DNA of 64,000 bases. Source: an uncultured Senegalimassilia sp. (GTDB taxonomy: Bacteria; Actinomycetota; Coriobacteriia; Coriobacteriales; Eggerthellaceae). Location: assembly GCA_934630815.1 (NCBI GenBank), contig CAKTWI010000002.1, positions 46,163-110,162 of the forward strand, read 5' to 3'. The translations under genes were made by a program, and so were the position numbers. Below, in pieces: positions 26,469-35,818 of this stretch (position 1 is the first letter of the stretch; every line of letters starts with the position of its first letter). The notes beneath the pieces are model-generated. The model made no database searches. It worked only from the letters and a program-made list of their open reading frames with translations, and had not been told where the DNA came from.

Positions 26469-26688
26469 GTGGTCAAACTTTCAATTAAAATACTCTCATA
26501 TCGAATATTTGCAAGGGTTTGTTGCAGATTTTACGTTCCCGAAATACAACGGCGAAAACGGCGCCCGCTGCGTGGGCCCATCCCGTTGCGCAAACTCCGA
26601 TTTCGTGCCTGTGAAGTGCGGTTTCGGTGGTGGTCGCAGGCTGCCCCGGCGCGTTAGGCTACCATGCCGATATGCGAAAGGAGAAGCT

Positions 26689-27912
26689 ATGCGGCACGCT
26701 ATCGAAGACGTTGAGTATGCAGAATACCTTTTCGACCGGTTCTACGGCATCGGCAGCTGCGAGTCGGGCGGCGTGACCCGGCTCGGCTACACCGAGGTGG
26801 AGGACGAGATGCATCGGGCCCTGTGCGCGCTCGGCGAGGAGAAGGGCTACGGCCACTTCGCCGACCAGGTGGGCAACACCTACCTGTACCGTCCGCGGTA
26901 TAGCATGGACGAGCCCTATTGGCTGGTCGGCTCGCACCTGGATTCGGTGATCGAAGGCGGGCGCTACGACGGCGTCGCGGGCATCATCGCCGGGCTGCTA
27001 GTGATGGGCTGGGCCGAACGCGACGGCCTTGACCTGCCCATCCGCGTGGGCGCCATGCGCTGCGAGGAGTCCAGCAACTTCGGCAGGAGCACCATCGGCA
27101 GCGGTCTTATCACCAAGGAGATTTACAAGCACGATGCGGGCGAGGCCGTGAACAAGCAGGGCGAGACGCTACACGAGGTGTTCGACCGCAAGGGCTACAG
27201 CCTGACGCCCGACCGCATCCAGGGCATTCGCGAGTACCTTGAACTGCACATCGAGCAGGGCAAGGTCCTGGAGGAATACGGCGACGCCGTGGGAATCGTG
27301 AGCACCATCGCCGGCCCGCGCCGCTTCAAGGTGCACGTGCACGGCAACGCGGAGCATTCGGGTGCCACGCCCATGGGCATGCGCTCCGACGCGCTCGCGG
27401 CGGCGGCCGAGATCATCCTGGAGGTCGAGGAAATCGGCAAATCCGAGGCCATGCACCAGTCCGTGGCCACGGTGGGCGTCATAACGAACCACCCCAACGC
27501 GCTCAACGTCATCCCCGGCGAGGTGGAGCTGGGCATCGACATGCGCGGCATCGACGTGGCCAGCCTCGACCGCATGGAGGCGCGCCTGAAGGCTGCGTGC
27601 ACGCGCATCTGCGAGAAGCGCCGCCTCAAGTACTTCCGCGAGAAAACCTCCGACATCCCGCCTATCGAGATGTCGTCCGAGACGCAGCAGAAGCTGCTCG
27701 ACGCGGCGAAGCGCCTGCGCATCCCGCATCGGCTGATGATCAGCGGCGCAGGTCACGACGCCATGTCGTTTGCGCACATCTGCGACACGGGCATGGTGTT
27801 CATCCCGTGCGCGAAGGGCATCAGCCACAACAAGAAGGAGTTCGCCACCATCGAATCGATTCTCGACGGCGCGATGGTGATGTACGAGCATTTGAAGGAA
27901 GAGGCGCTATGA
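26689..27912 (+). CDS. Zn-dependent N-carbamoyl amino acid hydrolase (hydantoinase/carbamoylase family, M20)
   Basis: 407 residues from ATG 26689, preceded by GAAAGGAGAAG. Metal-site motifs of the M20 carbamoylase group are present: GSHLDSVIEGGRYDGVAG, CEESSNFGRSTIGS, LHIEQGKVLEE, and the dimerisation-domain HGNAEHSGATPMGMRSD. These enzymes split N-carbamoyl amino acids, allantoate or ureido acids into amine, CO2 and ammonia. The stop overlaps the dihydroorotase start (ATGA), so the two steps are coupled; N-carbamoyl-aspartate is the natural link between them. Confidence 0.9.
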   Translation: MRHAIEDVEYAEYLFDRFYGIGSCESGGVTRLGYTEVEDEMHRALCALGEEKGYGHFADQVGNTYLYRPRYSMDEPYWLVGSHLDSVIEGGRYDGVAGIIAGLLVMGWAERDGLDLPIRVGAMRCEESSNFGRSTIGSGLITKEIYKHDAGEAVNKQGETLHEVFDRKGYSLTPDRIQGIREYLELHIEQGKVLEEYGDAVGIVSTIAGPRRFKVHVHGNAEHSGATPMGMRSDALAAAAEIILEVEEIGKSEAMHQSVATVGVITNHPNALNVIPGEVELGIDMRGIDVASLDRMEARLKAACTRICEKRRLKYFREKTSDIPPIEMSSETQQKLLDAAKRLRIPHRLMISGAGHDAMSFAHICDTGMVFIPCAKGISHNKKEFATIESILDGAMVMYEHLKEEAL

Positions 27913-29183
27913 TCCTGGTGAAAGACGGCCGCGTCATCGACCCTGCGCGCGGCATCGACGATGTGCTCGACCTGGTGATAGACGGCGGCAAGATAGCGAA
28001 GATCGGCAAGTATCAGCGCTCGGAGGATTACGAGCGCATCATCGAGGCGAAGGGCTGCGTGGTGGCTCCGGGCCTGGTGGACGTGCACGTGCACTTTCGC
28101 GATCCGGGGTTCACGTACAAGGAGGATATCGAAAGCGGCGCCGCGTCCGCCGCGGCCGGCGGGTTCACCAGCGTGGTGTGCATGGCGAACACGAAGCCGC
28201 CCGTGGACAACGTGGAGACGCTCGGCTACGTGCTCGAGCGCGGGGCGCGCTGCGGCATCAACGTGCTGACGTGCGCGACCATCAGCCGCGGCATGCAGGG
28301 CCGCGATCTGGTGGACATGGAGGAGCTTGCCGCCCACGGGGCCGCGGGCTTCACCGACGACGGCATCCCGCTGATGGACGAGGCCCTGGTCAAGTGCGCG
28401 ATGGAGCGTGCGGCGAAGCTCGACCTGCCGCTTTCGTTCCACGAGGAGGACCGCGCGTTCATCGAGTCGCCGGGCGTGAACCAGGGCGCGGTGTCGAAGG
28501 CGCTGGGGCTGGGCGGCGCGCCCGCGCTGGCCGAGGACGTGCTGGTGGCGCGCGACTGCATGCTGGCGCTGCACACGGGCGCACGGGTGAACATCCAGCA
28601 CATCAGTTCGGCGAACTCGGTGCAGCTGGTGCGCCTGGCGAAGGAGATGGGCGCGCACGTGACGGCCGAGGCCACGCCGCACCATTTCTCGCTGACCGAG
28701 GACGCCGTGCTGGAGAAGGGCACGATGGCGAAGATGAATCCGCCGCTGCGAACGCAGGCTGACCGTTACGCCATCATCGAGGGCTTGAAGGACGGAGCGA
28801 TCGACATCATCGCCACCGACCACGCGCCGCATTCCGCCGAGGAGAAGGCCAAGCTGTTCGCCGAGGCGCCCAGCGGCATCATCGGGCTGGAGACCGCGCT
28901 TGCCCTGGGCATCACGAACCTTGTGCGCAAGGGACATCTGACGCTCATGCAGCTGATCGAGAAGATGAGCCTGAACCCGGCGAAGCTCTACAAGTTGGAG
29001 AAAGGCGCGATCGCGGAAGGCGCCGACGCTGACCTGGTGATCTTCAACGAGGGCGAACGCTGGCACGTGGGCCCGAAGTTCGTTTCGAAGGCGGCGAACA
29101 CCCCGTTTGCGGGGGAGGACCTTTACGGGAAGGTGAAGTACACCATCTGCGCCGGCAACGTGGTATACGAGGACGGCGAGTGA
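27909..29183 (+). CDS. pyrC: Dihydroorotase (cyclic amidohydrolase)
   Basis: 424 residues. DVHVHFRDPGFTYKEDI (His60, His62) is the dihydroorotase metal signature. GFTSVVCMANTKPPVDN, AEATPHHFSLTED, MNPPLRTQADR and ATDHAPHS follow in class I order. The enzyme interconverts N-carbamoyl-aspartate and dihydroorotate. Its coupling to a carbamoyl hydrolase rather than to pyrimidine biosynthetic genes suggests a catabolic role, opening dihydroorotate for breakdown. A biosynthetic role cannot be excluded without seeing the rest of the genome. Confidence 0.88.
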   Translation: MILVKDGRVIDPARGIDDVLDLVIDGGKIAKIGKYQRSEDYERIIEAKGCVVAPGLVDVHVHFRDPGFTYKEDIESGAASAAAGGFTSVVCMANTKPPVDNVETLGYVLERGARCGINVLTCATISRGMQGRDLVDMEELAAHGAAGFTDDGIPLMDEALVKCAMERAAKLDLPLSFHEEDRAFIESPGVNQGAVSKALGLGGAPALAEDVLVARDCMLALHTGARVNIQHISSANSVQLVRLAKEMGAHVTAEATPHHFSLTEDAVLEKGTMAKMNPPLRTQADRYAIIEGLKDGAIDIIATDHAPHSAEEKAKLFAEAPSGIIGLETALALGITNLVRKGHLTLMQLIEKMSLNPAKLYKLEKGAIAEGADADLVIFNEGERWHVGPKFVSKAANTPFAGEDLYGKVKYTICAGNVVYEDGE

Positions 29184-29240
29184 GGGCTCCCCGGGTTGAC
29201 GCGGGGTAAGGGTTGCATGCTGTAGGGTTTCCCCCGGAGT

Positions 29241-29275
29241 GGTTGCCCGATCTTGGATAATCGGGCAACCTCCTG
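29241..29275 (+). terminator. Hairpin after the dihydroorotase gene
   Basis: A perfect 10-bp stem (GGTTGCCCGA with TCGGGCAACC) lies about 60 bp after the stop. The tail has few T residues, so termination strength is uncertain. Confidence 0.55.
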
Positions 29276-29337
29276 GCGCATTTTCATGTGGATGCGTGGC
29301 TTTCGTCCGCATGGTGGCGGGATATGGCACGCGATCT

Positions 29338-29664
29338 TTAGCTGCGATGATAATGTTGCTTCAGATGTTGAAGGTCGTTCGGGTTGTTTAGAAGCCAGCT
29401 GTCCGATGCTATGATGCCCTGGATACGGCTCCAGTCCCTGCGAAGATTCAATTCGTCGATGAGGTCAGCGTTAAGAAGTGCGTCCAGGCTTGGGTATTCG
29501 AACTCGCCACTGCCGTGAGGCCCGTTGCCGCAGCGCTGAAAAGTAACACAATCGGCATACTTGATGATCATGTAGTCGGGGCCGTCTTCATCGAACCAAA
29601 GCTCGAACTCAGGCTCGCCAGGAATCAAGTTGTAAATATCTTTGAACTCCTCAATGGATATCAT
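29338..29664 (-). CDS. Small acidic protein of unknown family
   Basis: 108 residues with a strong AAAGGAGG ribosome site before ATG 29664. It is acidic at the N-terminus (EEFKDIYNLIPGEPEFELWFDEDGPDYM), with a middle beta-rich part and a helical C-terminus ending in HLKQHYHRS. It has no signal peptide or membrane helix. Lower GC than the neighbours hints at acquisition. The look is that of small immunity or antitoxin-like orphans, but no partner is adjacent, so no function is assigned. Confidence 0.65.
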   Translation of the reverse strand: MISIEEFKDIYNLIPGEPEFELWFDEDGPDYMIIKYADCVTFQRCGNGPHGSGEFEYPSLDALLNADLIDELNLRRDWSRIQGIIASDSWLLNNPNDLQHLKQHYHRS

Positions 29665-30152
29665 TGCCAGATTCCTCCTTTGGGAGATTACGCGTTGACT
29701 AGGTGTTTTTCGCCGTTTATGTTAACGAAATCGTGCTGAACATGCGTCTTAAAGACCCTTTTCAATTCTAGCAGTGACGCCGTGATAGGCGTTAGCGTCG
29801 TTCTCGACGTCAAGCCACGAATGGAGTCGCTATGGGCGCTAACGATGATCAGCGCTGGTGTTTAAGGGAGGGAAATGCATCAGCGGGGATTCGATTTCGC
29901 CTAGCGTTTTGTTTGCATCCCCTCGTCGATAAGTTGCGCTATGCCAACCTCCGCACGCGGCAGGAAGTAGCCCCCCGCTAATCAACCCTCCCGCTGCCTT
30001 ACGGGGCAATCCCGGACCCAATTAGCTGCCAGCTAATGTTCGCCGCCGTTTCTTGATATATACTGGATGCATATTACCTGGTGAGAGCTTCGGTTTTGCA
30101 TTTGCTCCGCGGTTTTAGGGTCTTTTTCGTTGCGTTCCGAGAGGAGCTTTGC
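29665..30152 (+). promoter_or_regulatory. Upstream region of the cas operon
   Basis: 488 bp of mixed, AT-richer sequence with no supported gene. It contains CGTTAGCG and CGCTAACG words in inverted order around 29790-29855. An AT-rich stretch near 30050-30080 is the likely cas promoter, but no box pair is convincing. Confidence 0.4.
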
Positions 30153-32420
30153 ATGATGGAAGGTTCTAGGGAGGAGGGCGTCCATTTTTCGGACGCAGCC
30201 CCCAAATACGTAGCGCATATCTCCGAGGACGGGGAACGGGTCGAATCCGTAGAAACCCATCTGCGCCAGGTTGCCCAGCTGGCATCGACATTTGCCGAGG
30301 ATTTCGGTGCGGCGTCATGGGCGTATACTGCTGGCATCGCTCACGATATCGGGAAGTTCTCTCCTGCTTTCCAGCGGAGGATCTTGCACGACGGCCCCAA
30401 GGTCGATCATTCGACCGCCGGTGCTGCGGAGCTTAGCAAATATGCCGCCGGAATGCTCTCGTATTGCGTTGCCGGCCATCATGGCGGTTTGCCGAACGGA
30501 GGAACGATCCTCGATGATGGCGGAACGCTTCTCGGCCGCCTTAACGCTGCCGAACACAACGCAATTCCCGATTACTCAAGCTATCGCAGCGAAATCGCGC
30601 TATCTTGTCCCGATGCGCCGCGGTTCAGCGTCATTCCCTCGGACAACGAAAGCGGGGCGTTTAGCACGTCGTTCATGACGCGCATGGTTTTCAGCTGCCT
30701 CGTCGACGCCGATTATCTTTGCACGGAAGCGTTTATGAACAACGCTGGCCGACAAGGCGTCGAAGGGGACTCCTTGGAAGTGCTCCGCGATAGGATGGAA
30801 GAGCACTTTCAGTCGTTTTACCCTCCTCGCACATGGGTGAATGAGATACGCTGCTCTCTGCTTGATGATTGCCTGGCGGCTTCTTCGCAGCAACCCGGCG
30901 TATTCTCTTTGACCGCTCCGACGGGTAGCGGAAAAACGTGGGGTTTACTTCGGTTCGCGCTCAATCATGCCTGCTCGCAACCCAAACCCATGCGCAGGGT
31001 TATATGCGCCATTCCCTACACGTCTATCATCGAGCAGAACGCCCAGGAGTATCGCAAAGTTCTAGGCGCTGAAAATGTCCTGGAGCACCACAGCTCGTTT
31101 GACTATGGGGAGTCTGACGATCCGAAAGATCTTGGGTATCGGCTTAGGCTGGCTGCCGAAAACTGGGACGCTCCCGTTGTGGTCACCACGAATGTCCAGC
31201 TGTTCGAATCCTTGTATGCGTCGAAGACGTCGCGATGCCGAAAGCTGCACAATATCGCCAATAGCGTCATCTTGCTCGATGAAGCCCAGATGATATCCGT
31301 GAAGTATCTGAAGCCTTGCGTGAAAGCGCTTTCCGAGCTGGTGAACAATTATGGCTGCTCGGTTGTTCTGTGCACGGCAACGCAGCCGTGCTTGGATGGG
31401 TTCTTCGCAGACGAGGGCCACGAAGTTCGGGAAATCGCGGCGAACCCCGCGGCTCTTGCGAAAACCTTGTCGCGCGTTCGCTACCAAAGCGACGGTGCGG
31501 TAGCGGACGATGCCCTGGTGCAGAGCCTCCTCACCCAGCATCAAGCGCTCTGCATCGTGAACAGCAGGAAGCAGGCGCGGGCGCTGTACGACATGCTTGC
31601 GGAGCAAAACGAAGATGGCGTATTCCATCTGACCACTATGATGCATCCTCTCCATCGCCAGGAGAAGATCGCGGAAATCAAAGCGCTCCTTCATGCCAAT
31701 CAACGTTGCATTGTGGTGGCTACCTGCCTTGTGGAAGCAGGCGTCGACTTTGATTTCCCGGTGGTGTATCGAGCGGTTTCCGGCGTAGACTCCCTCGTTC
31801 AGGCAGGAGGGCGCTGCAATCGCGAAGGAGGGCGCGAAAAGGATGACAGCATCGTCCATGTTTTCACGCCGGCTGACGATTACGTCGTCCCGGCGGAGGT
31901 TGAGCAGCGCGCTGCTGTGGCGCAGAGCGTCATGCCGTCGTTGCTGTCGGTTTCGGACGGCTATCTCGAGGTAGAGGATGCCGTGCCCGCCTACTTCAAC
32001 CGCCTATATAAAGCCAAAGGCGAACGTGAGCTGGATGCGAAGAATATCGTTCCTCGCATGTCGCAGCTTGATCCCAGAAGGGCTCCTCGGGATGGCTCTC
32101 CGATTTGCGTCTTTCCCTTCTTGGATGTCGGCAATGATTTCAAGCTCATCGAGGAAGGGTCGTTCCCTTTGGTGATTCCTTGCGAGGAGAACGAGGGCGC
32201 TATCGAACGAGCGCGAAGCGGCTTGCTGACAAGGGGAGACCAGCGGCTGTTATCGCGCTACACGGTGTCGATTTACCTCAACGACTTAAAGGCGCTTGAT
32301 GAGGCAGGTGCTATTGAGTCGCTTAGCGCCAGCACGTACGTTTTGCTGGATAGACAATCTTATCGAGATGACGTTGGGTTGGATATCGCCCGCGAAGGGG
32401 GTGATGCCCTCTTTTGCTAA
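30153..32420 (+). CDS. cas3: CRISPR-associated helicase/nuclease Cas3 (type I-C)
   Basis: 755 residues. ATG 30153 is chosen because GAGAGGAG lies just upstream; the GTG at 30081 has none. An N-terminal HD nuclease domain (AGIAHDIGKFSPAFQRR, and AGHHGG later) is fused to an SF2 helicase: Walker A TAPTGSGKTWG, DEAQ box LLDEAQMIS, CTATQP, then VEAGVDFDFPVVYR and QAGGRCNREGG. Cas3 is recruited by Cascade to cut and unwind target DNA. It is the first gene of a complete I-C operon, whose GC is lower than the genome average, as expected for a mobile defence locus. Confidence 0.95.
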   Translation: MMEGSREEGVHFSDAAPKYVAHISEDGERVESVETHLRQVAQLASTFAEDFGAASWAYTAGIAHDIGKFSPAFQRRILHDGPKVDHSTAGAAELSKYAAGMLSYCVAGHHGGLPNGGTILDDGGTLLGRLNAAEHNAIPDYSSYRSEIALSCPDAPRFSVIPSDNESGAFSTSFMTRMVFSCLVDADYLCTEAFMNNAGRQGVEGDSLEVLRDRMEEHFQSFYPPRTWVNEIRCSLLDDCLAASSQQPGVFSLTAPTGSGKTWGLLRFALNHACSQPKPMRRVICAIPYTSIIEQNAQEYRKVLGAENVLEHHSSFDYGESDDPKDLGYRLRLAAENWDAPVVVTTNVQLFESLYASKTSRCRKLHNIANSVILLDEAQMISVKYLKPCVKALSELVNNYGCSVVLCTATQPCLDGFFADEGHEVREIAANPAALAKTLSRVRYQSDGAVADDALVQSLLTQHQALCIVNSRKQARALYDMLAEQNEDGVFHLTTMMHPLHRQEKIAEIKALLHANQRCIVVATCLVEAGVDFDFPVVYRAVSGVDSLVQAGGRCNREGGREKDDSIVHVFTPADDYVVPAEVEQRAAVAQSVMPSLLSVSDGYLEVEDAVPAYFNRLYKAKGERELDAKNIVPRMSQLDPRRAPRDGSPICVFPFLDVGNDFKLIEEGSFPLVIPCEENEGAIERARSGLLTRGDQRLLSRYTVSIYLNDLKALDEAGAIESLSASTYVLLDRQSYRDDVGLDIAREGGDALFC

Positions 32421-32478
32421 TCGACTTACGTAGCATAGACGGTTTGCGCCGTATGGCAAAACGAAAGGAGGTTGGGAC

Positions 32479-33141
32479 GTGTCGTTCGGTTTCAGTATTG
32501 AAGCATGGGGCGAAAGGGCGCTGTTCACGCGACCCGAGCTTAGCGTTGAACGCGTGACTTACGACGTGATCACGCCAAGCGCCGCTCGAGGTTTGATTGA
32601 AAGCGTGTATTGGCATCCGGGAATGCGCTATGTCATCGACCGGATTCATGTGATCAACCCGATTGAATTCAGCAGCGTTCGGAGAAACGAAGTAAAGGCG
32701 AAGGCGGCTCTTTCATCGATGCGTAGCGCAATCGAAGGGTCGAAGGAGCTGCCGTATATCAGCTCGCAAGAGAATATCGTTCAGCGAGCATCTCTGATTT
32801 TGACTGATGTGCGTTACGTCATTGATGCCCATTTCGTCATGACGGACCAGGCAAAGGCTGAGGATAATCCGGGCAAATTCTGCGACATTTTGAAGCGCCG
32901 TTTGCGTAAAGGCCAGTGTTACAGCCAGCCGTATTTTGGTTGCAGGGAGTTTCCTGCAAATGTGCGATTGCTTGAAGGGGAGATGCCGGAGAGCGCATAT
33001 TCCGCTGTTGGGGAGCGTGACTTCGGAATCATGCTATTCGATATGGATTACTCCAACCATCAAGATATCACCCCTATGTTTTATCGCGCTGTCATGAAGA
33101 ACGGCGTTATCGATGTGGCCGGTAGCGAGGTGTATCGATGA
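32479..33141 (+). CDS. cas5c: Cas5 (Cas5c/Cas5d), pre-crRNA processing endonuclease of type I-C
   Basis: 220 residues from GTG 32479, preceded by GAAAGGAGG. The RAMP-type start FSIEAWGERALFTRPELSVERVTYDVITPSAARGLIE is the classic Cas5d N-terminus. In type I-C, which lacks Cas6, this protein cuts the repeat hairpin and stays bound to the 5' handle. It overlaps cas8c by 4 bp. Confidence 0.95.
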   Translation: MSFGFSIEAWGERALFTRPELSVERVTYDVITPSAARGLIESVYWHPGMRYVIDRIHVINPIEFSSVRRNEVKAKAALSSMRSAIEGSKELPYISSQENIVQRASLILTDVRYVIDAHFVMTDQAKAEDNPGKFCDILKRRLRKGQCYSQPYFGCREFPANVRLLEGEMPESAYSAVGERDFGIMLFDMDYSNHQDITPMFYRAVMKNGVIDVAGSEVYR

Positions 33142-34886
33142 TTATCTCCTCGTTGGCAAATTATTATGGCCGGCTGCTTGAAAACCCTGCAAGCGGCGTT
33201 GCCAAGCCTGGTTGGTGCGAGCGTCAAGTTAAATTCATGCTTGAGCTTTCCCTCGATGGGAAGCTCAAAAGCGTTATCCCTTGCGGAGACGGAAAACACG
33301 GAGCATCGAAAATCGTTCCGGAGCAGGAGAAACGCTCGTCTGGCATCAAGGCGAATTTCCTCTGCGATACATCGTCGTACCTTCTTGGTGCTGATAGCAA
33401 GGGGAAGCCGGAAAGGGCACTTCAGTGCTTTGAGGCCTCAAAGCAACTGCACGAAGCGCTTCTATCGGATGCTGATAGCCCTATGGCTGCCGCTATCGTG
33501 AACTACTTCAATCTATGGAATCCTGGCCAGATCCTTGATAACCCTATCCCAGGGTTTACCGAAGAGGTCCTTGAAGGGGGAAATCTGGCGTTCTGTTTGG
33601 AAGACGGAACGACGTGGAAAGAAGCATGCAGCGACCCGTCGATAAAAAGGGTTTGCGACGAGCGCGTGCAGAATGACGAAGGCCAGTCGGAGATGGTTTC
33701 GCTGGTTACGGGGCGAAGGGAGCCTATTGCTCGCTTACATCCAGCCATCAAGGGTGTTGCTGGTGCGCAGTCCATGGGTGCCTCTCTCGTTGGATTCAAC
33801 TGCGAGGCGTTCGAGTCGTATGGGCATGCGAAAGAGCAGGGAAGAAATGCTCCTGTTGACGTTAAAAGCACGCAGGCTTACACAACGGCTCTGAATTACT
33901 TGCTTGCCCATCGAGAGCATCGAGGAAGGTTCGGCGACACCACTGTGGTGTTCTGGTCTTCCTCTCAAACTGCGGACCAGGGGAATTGCTCGGTCTTATC
34001 GCTTGCGCTGGGCTTCTCGATTTTTGAGAGCAAGGAGTCTGAGTCGGAAGCGACGGCTAATCTGAAGGCGGCGCTCGAAAGGTTGCAGGCGGGCAAGCCG
34101 GTAGATATCGAAGGCGTTTCGTTTGGCGATGAGTTTTACCTTCTGGGCCTTGCGCCGAATGCCGCTCGTCTTTCGGTGCGCTTCTTTCTGCGGGATTCGT
34201 TTGGCGAAGTGATGCGCCATGTTGCGGATCACTATCGGATTACCGACGTATGCCATGCTGCTTTCGATCAGCCGATCGCTACCCCATATCGTCTTCTTGA
34301 CAGCCTTGAAAACCCAAATGCGAAGGAGCCGGTAATCAGCTCGCAACTTAGCGCCTCGCTGATGCGCTCGATACTGCAAGGGGCAAGGTATCCCGAGGCA
34401 TTGTTCCAGAACGCCCTGCTTCGTGTTCGCGCTACGAAAACGGTTAAGCGAGAGCATGCAGCCATCATCAGGGCATATTTAATTCGAAACGCAAAAATGG
34501 AAGAGAAGGAGATCGCCGTGGATGTAAACCCTTCGAACAAAAACGAGGCTTATGTACTCGGTCGGACATTTGCCGTTCTCGAGCAAATTCAGGAAGCGGC
34601 AAATGGGAAGGCGACCATAGCTGATCGCTATTTGAACGCCGCTTGCTCGACTCCTGCAACGACGTTTCCCGTCCTGTTGAAGTTAAGCGTCGCTCACTTG
34701 TCAAAGGTTTCTCGCGATAAACCTGGGCTTGGGGTTCATCTGGAAAAGGCGCTCGGTGAGCTTATGGAGATGCAGCAAACCTCTTTCCCCAAGCGGCTTT
34801 CGCTCATCGACCAAGGCAGCTTTCTGCTGGGCTATTACCAGCAGAAGCGGGCGCGCTACAAGAAAAACGACGAGCAGGAAGCATAG
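33138..34886 (+). CDS. cas8c: Cas8c (Csd1), large Cascade subunit
   Basis: 582 residues, the normal Csd1 length. It begins MIISSLANYYGRLLENP and contains the family blocks FLCDTSSYLLG, VSLVTGRREPIARLHPAIKGVAGAQSMGASLVGFN and a helical C-terminal domain. It recognises the PAM and holds the non-target strand. The last part also encodes the small subunit Cas11c from an internal start, listed separately. Confidence 0.95.
   Translation: MIISSLANYYGRLLENPASGVAKPGWCERQVKFMLELSLDGKLKSVIPCGDGKHGASKIVPEQEKRSSGIKANFLCDTSSYLLGADSKGKPERALQCFEASKQLHEALLSDADSPMAAAIVNYFNLWNPGQILDNPIPGFTEEVLEGGNLAFCLEDGTTWKEACSDPSIKRVCDERVQNDEGQSEMVSLVTGRREPIARLHPAIKGVAGAQSMGASLVGFNCEAFESYGHAKEQGRNAPVDVKSTQAYTTALNYLLAHREHRGRFGDTTVVFWSSSQTADQGNCSVLSLALGFSIFESKESESEATANLKAALERLQAGKPVDIEGVSFGDEFYLLGLAPNAARLSVRFFLRDSFGEVMRHVADHYRITDVCHAAFDQPIATPYRLLDSLENPNAKEPVISSQLSASLMRSILQGARYPEALFQNALLRVRATKTVKREHAAIIRAYLIRNAKMEEKEIAVDVNPSNKNEAYVLGRTFAVLEQIQEAANGKATIADRYLNAACSTPATTFPVLLKLSVAHLSKVSRDKPGLGVHLEKALGELMEMQQTSFPKRLSLIDQGSFLLGYYQQKRARYKKNDEQEA
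34518..34886 (+). CDS. cas11c: Internally translated small subunit Cas11c within cas8c
   Basis: Inside cas8c, in the same frame, AAGGAGA at 34506-34512 sits 5 bp before GTG 34518. It would give a 122-residue product, VDVNPSNKNEAY to the shared C-terminus. Type I-C systems are known to make Cas11c from an internal ribosome site in the 3' part of cas8c, with a product of this size. The ribosome site and size are seen; translation itself is inferred. Confidence 0.7.
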   Translation: MDVNPSNKNEAYVLGRTFAVLEQIQEAANGKATIADRYLNAACSTPATTFPVLLKLSVAHLSKVSRDKPGLGVHLEKALGELMEMQQTSFPKRLSLIDQGSFLLGYYQQKRARYKKNDEQEA

Positions 34887-34916
34887 CAACGCAGTTTCGG
34901 ATTTGGAGGCATAATC

Positions 34917-35810
34917 ATGAGCAACCCTATTACCAATCGCTACGATTTCGTTGTGTTCTTCGATGTTGAGAACGGCAACCCCAATGGAGACCCTGATGCC
35001 GGCAACATGCCGCGAATCGACCCCGAGACCGGCTACGGTGTGGTGACCGATGTGTGCCTGAAGCGAAAAATCAGGAACTACGTGGAAACGGTTAAAGAGG
35101 GGGAGCCCGGGTTCGAGATTTACATCAAAGAAGGCGTTCCCTTGAATGTGAGCGATCGGCGAGCATATGAGGAGTTGGGAATCGATCCTAAGGAAACGAA
35201 GAAGCTGAAAAAGGATAACCCTCAGCTTGATGTCCAGCTGCGTGATTGCATGTGCAAGGCGTTTTACGATATCCGCACGTTTGGCGCCGTGATGACCACC
35301 TTCGTGAAAGACAACCTCAACTGTGGTCAGGTTCGAGGCCCTGTTCAGCTTACGTTCTCCCGTAGCGTCGACCCGATAATCCCGCAGGAGGTCACCATTA
35401 CGCGCGTGGCCATCACCAAGGAAGACGACGCTGCGAAAAAGGGCACCGAGATGGGTCGGAAGTATGTGGTTCCCTACGGCCTGTATCGTTGCGAAGGGTT
35501 TGTTTCCGCGAACCTGGCCCGCAAAACCACTGGTTTCTCGGAAGAAGACCTTGAGCTTCTCTGGAGCGCCATCATCAACATGTTCGAGCACGACCATTCC
35601 GCCGCTCGCGGCAAGATGGCCGTTCGCTCCCTCATCGTGTTCAAGCATGATTCCGAGTTGGGCAACGCGCCTTCGTACCAGCTGTTCGATGCCGTGAGCA
35701 TTGCGAAAAAGGACGGCGTTGAAGCGCCTCGCTCGTTTAAGGATTACGAGGGCGTTGTCGTCGATGAGGACGCTATTCCCGCAGGTGTGGAAGTGATTCG
35801 CAAGCTTTAG
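34917..35810 (+). CDS. cas7c: Cas7 (Csd2), Cascade backbone subunit
   Basis: 297 residues. The N-terminal RRM-type motif NRYDFVVFFDVENGNPNGDP and DVCLKRKIRNYV are diagnostic of Csd2. GPVQLTFSRSVDPI and the C-terminal region complete the family pattern. About six or seven copies coat the crRNA spacer. Confidence 0.96.
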   Translation: MSNPITNRYDFVVFFDVENGNPNGDPDAGNMPRIDPETGYGVVTDVCLKRKIRNYVETVKEGEPGFEIYIKEGVPLNVSDRRAYEELGIDPKETKKLKKDNPQLDVQLRDCMCKAFYDIRTFGAVMTTFVKDNLNCGQVRGPVQLTFSRSVDPIIPQEVTITRVAITKEDDAAKKGTEMGRKYVVPYGLYRCEGFVSANLARKTTGFSEEDLELLWSAIINMFEHDHSAARGKMAVRSLIVFKHDSELGNAPSYQLFDAVSIAKKDGVEAPRSFKDYEGVVVDEDAIPAGVEVIRKL

Positions 35811-35818
35811 GGGCGGAT

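Noticed and set aside
27753..29330. 525-codon minus-strand frame over the dihydroorotase gene
   Set aside because: Antisense shadow with low-complexity Arg/His/Ala sequence; the plus-strand gene has all family motifs.
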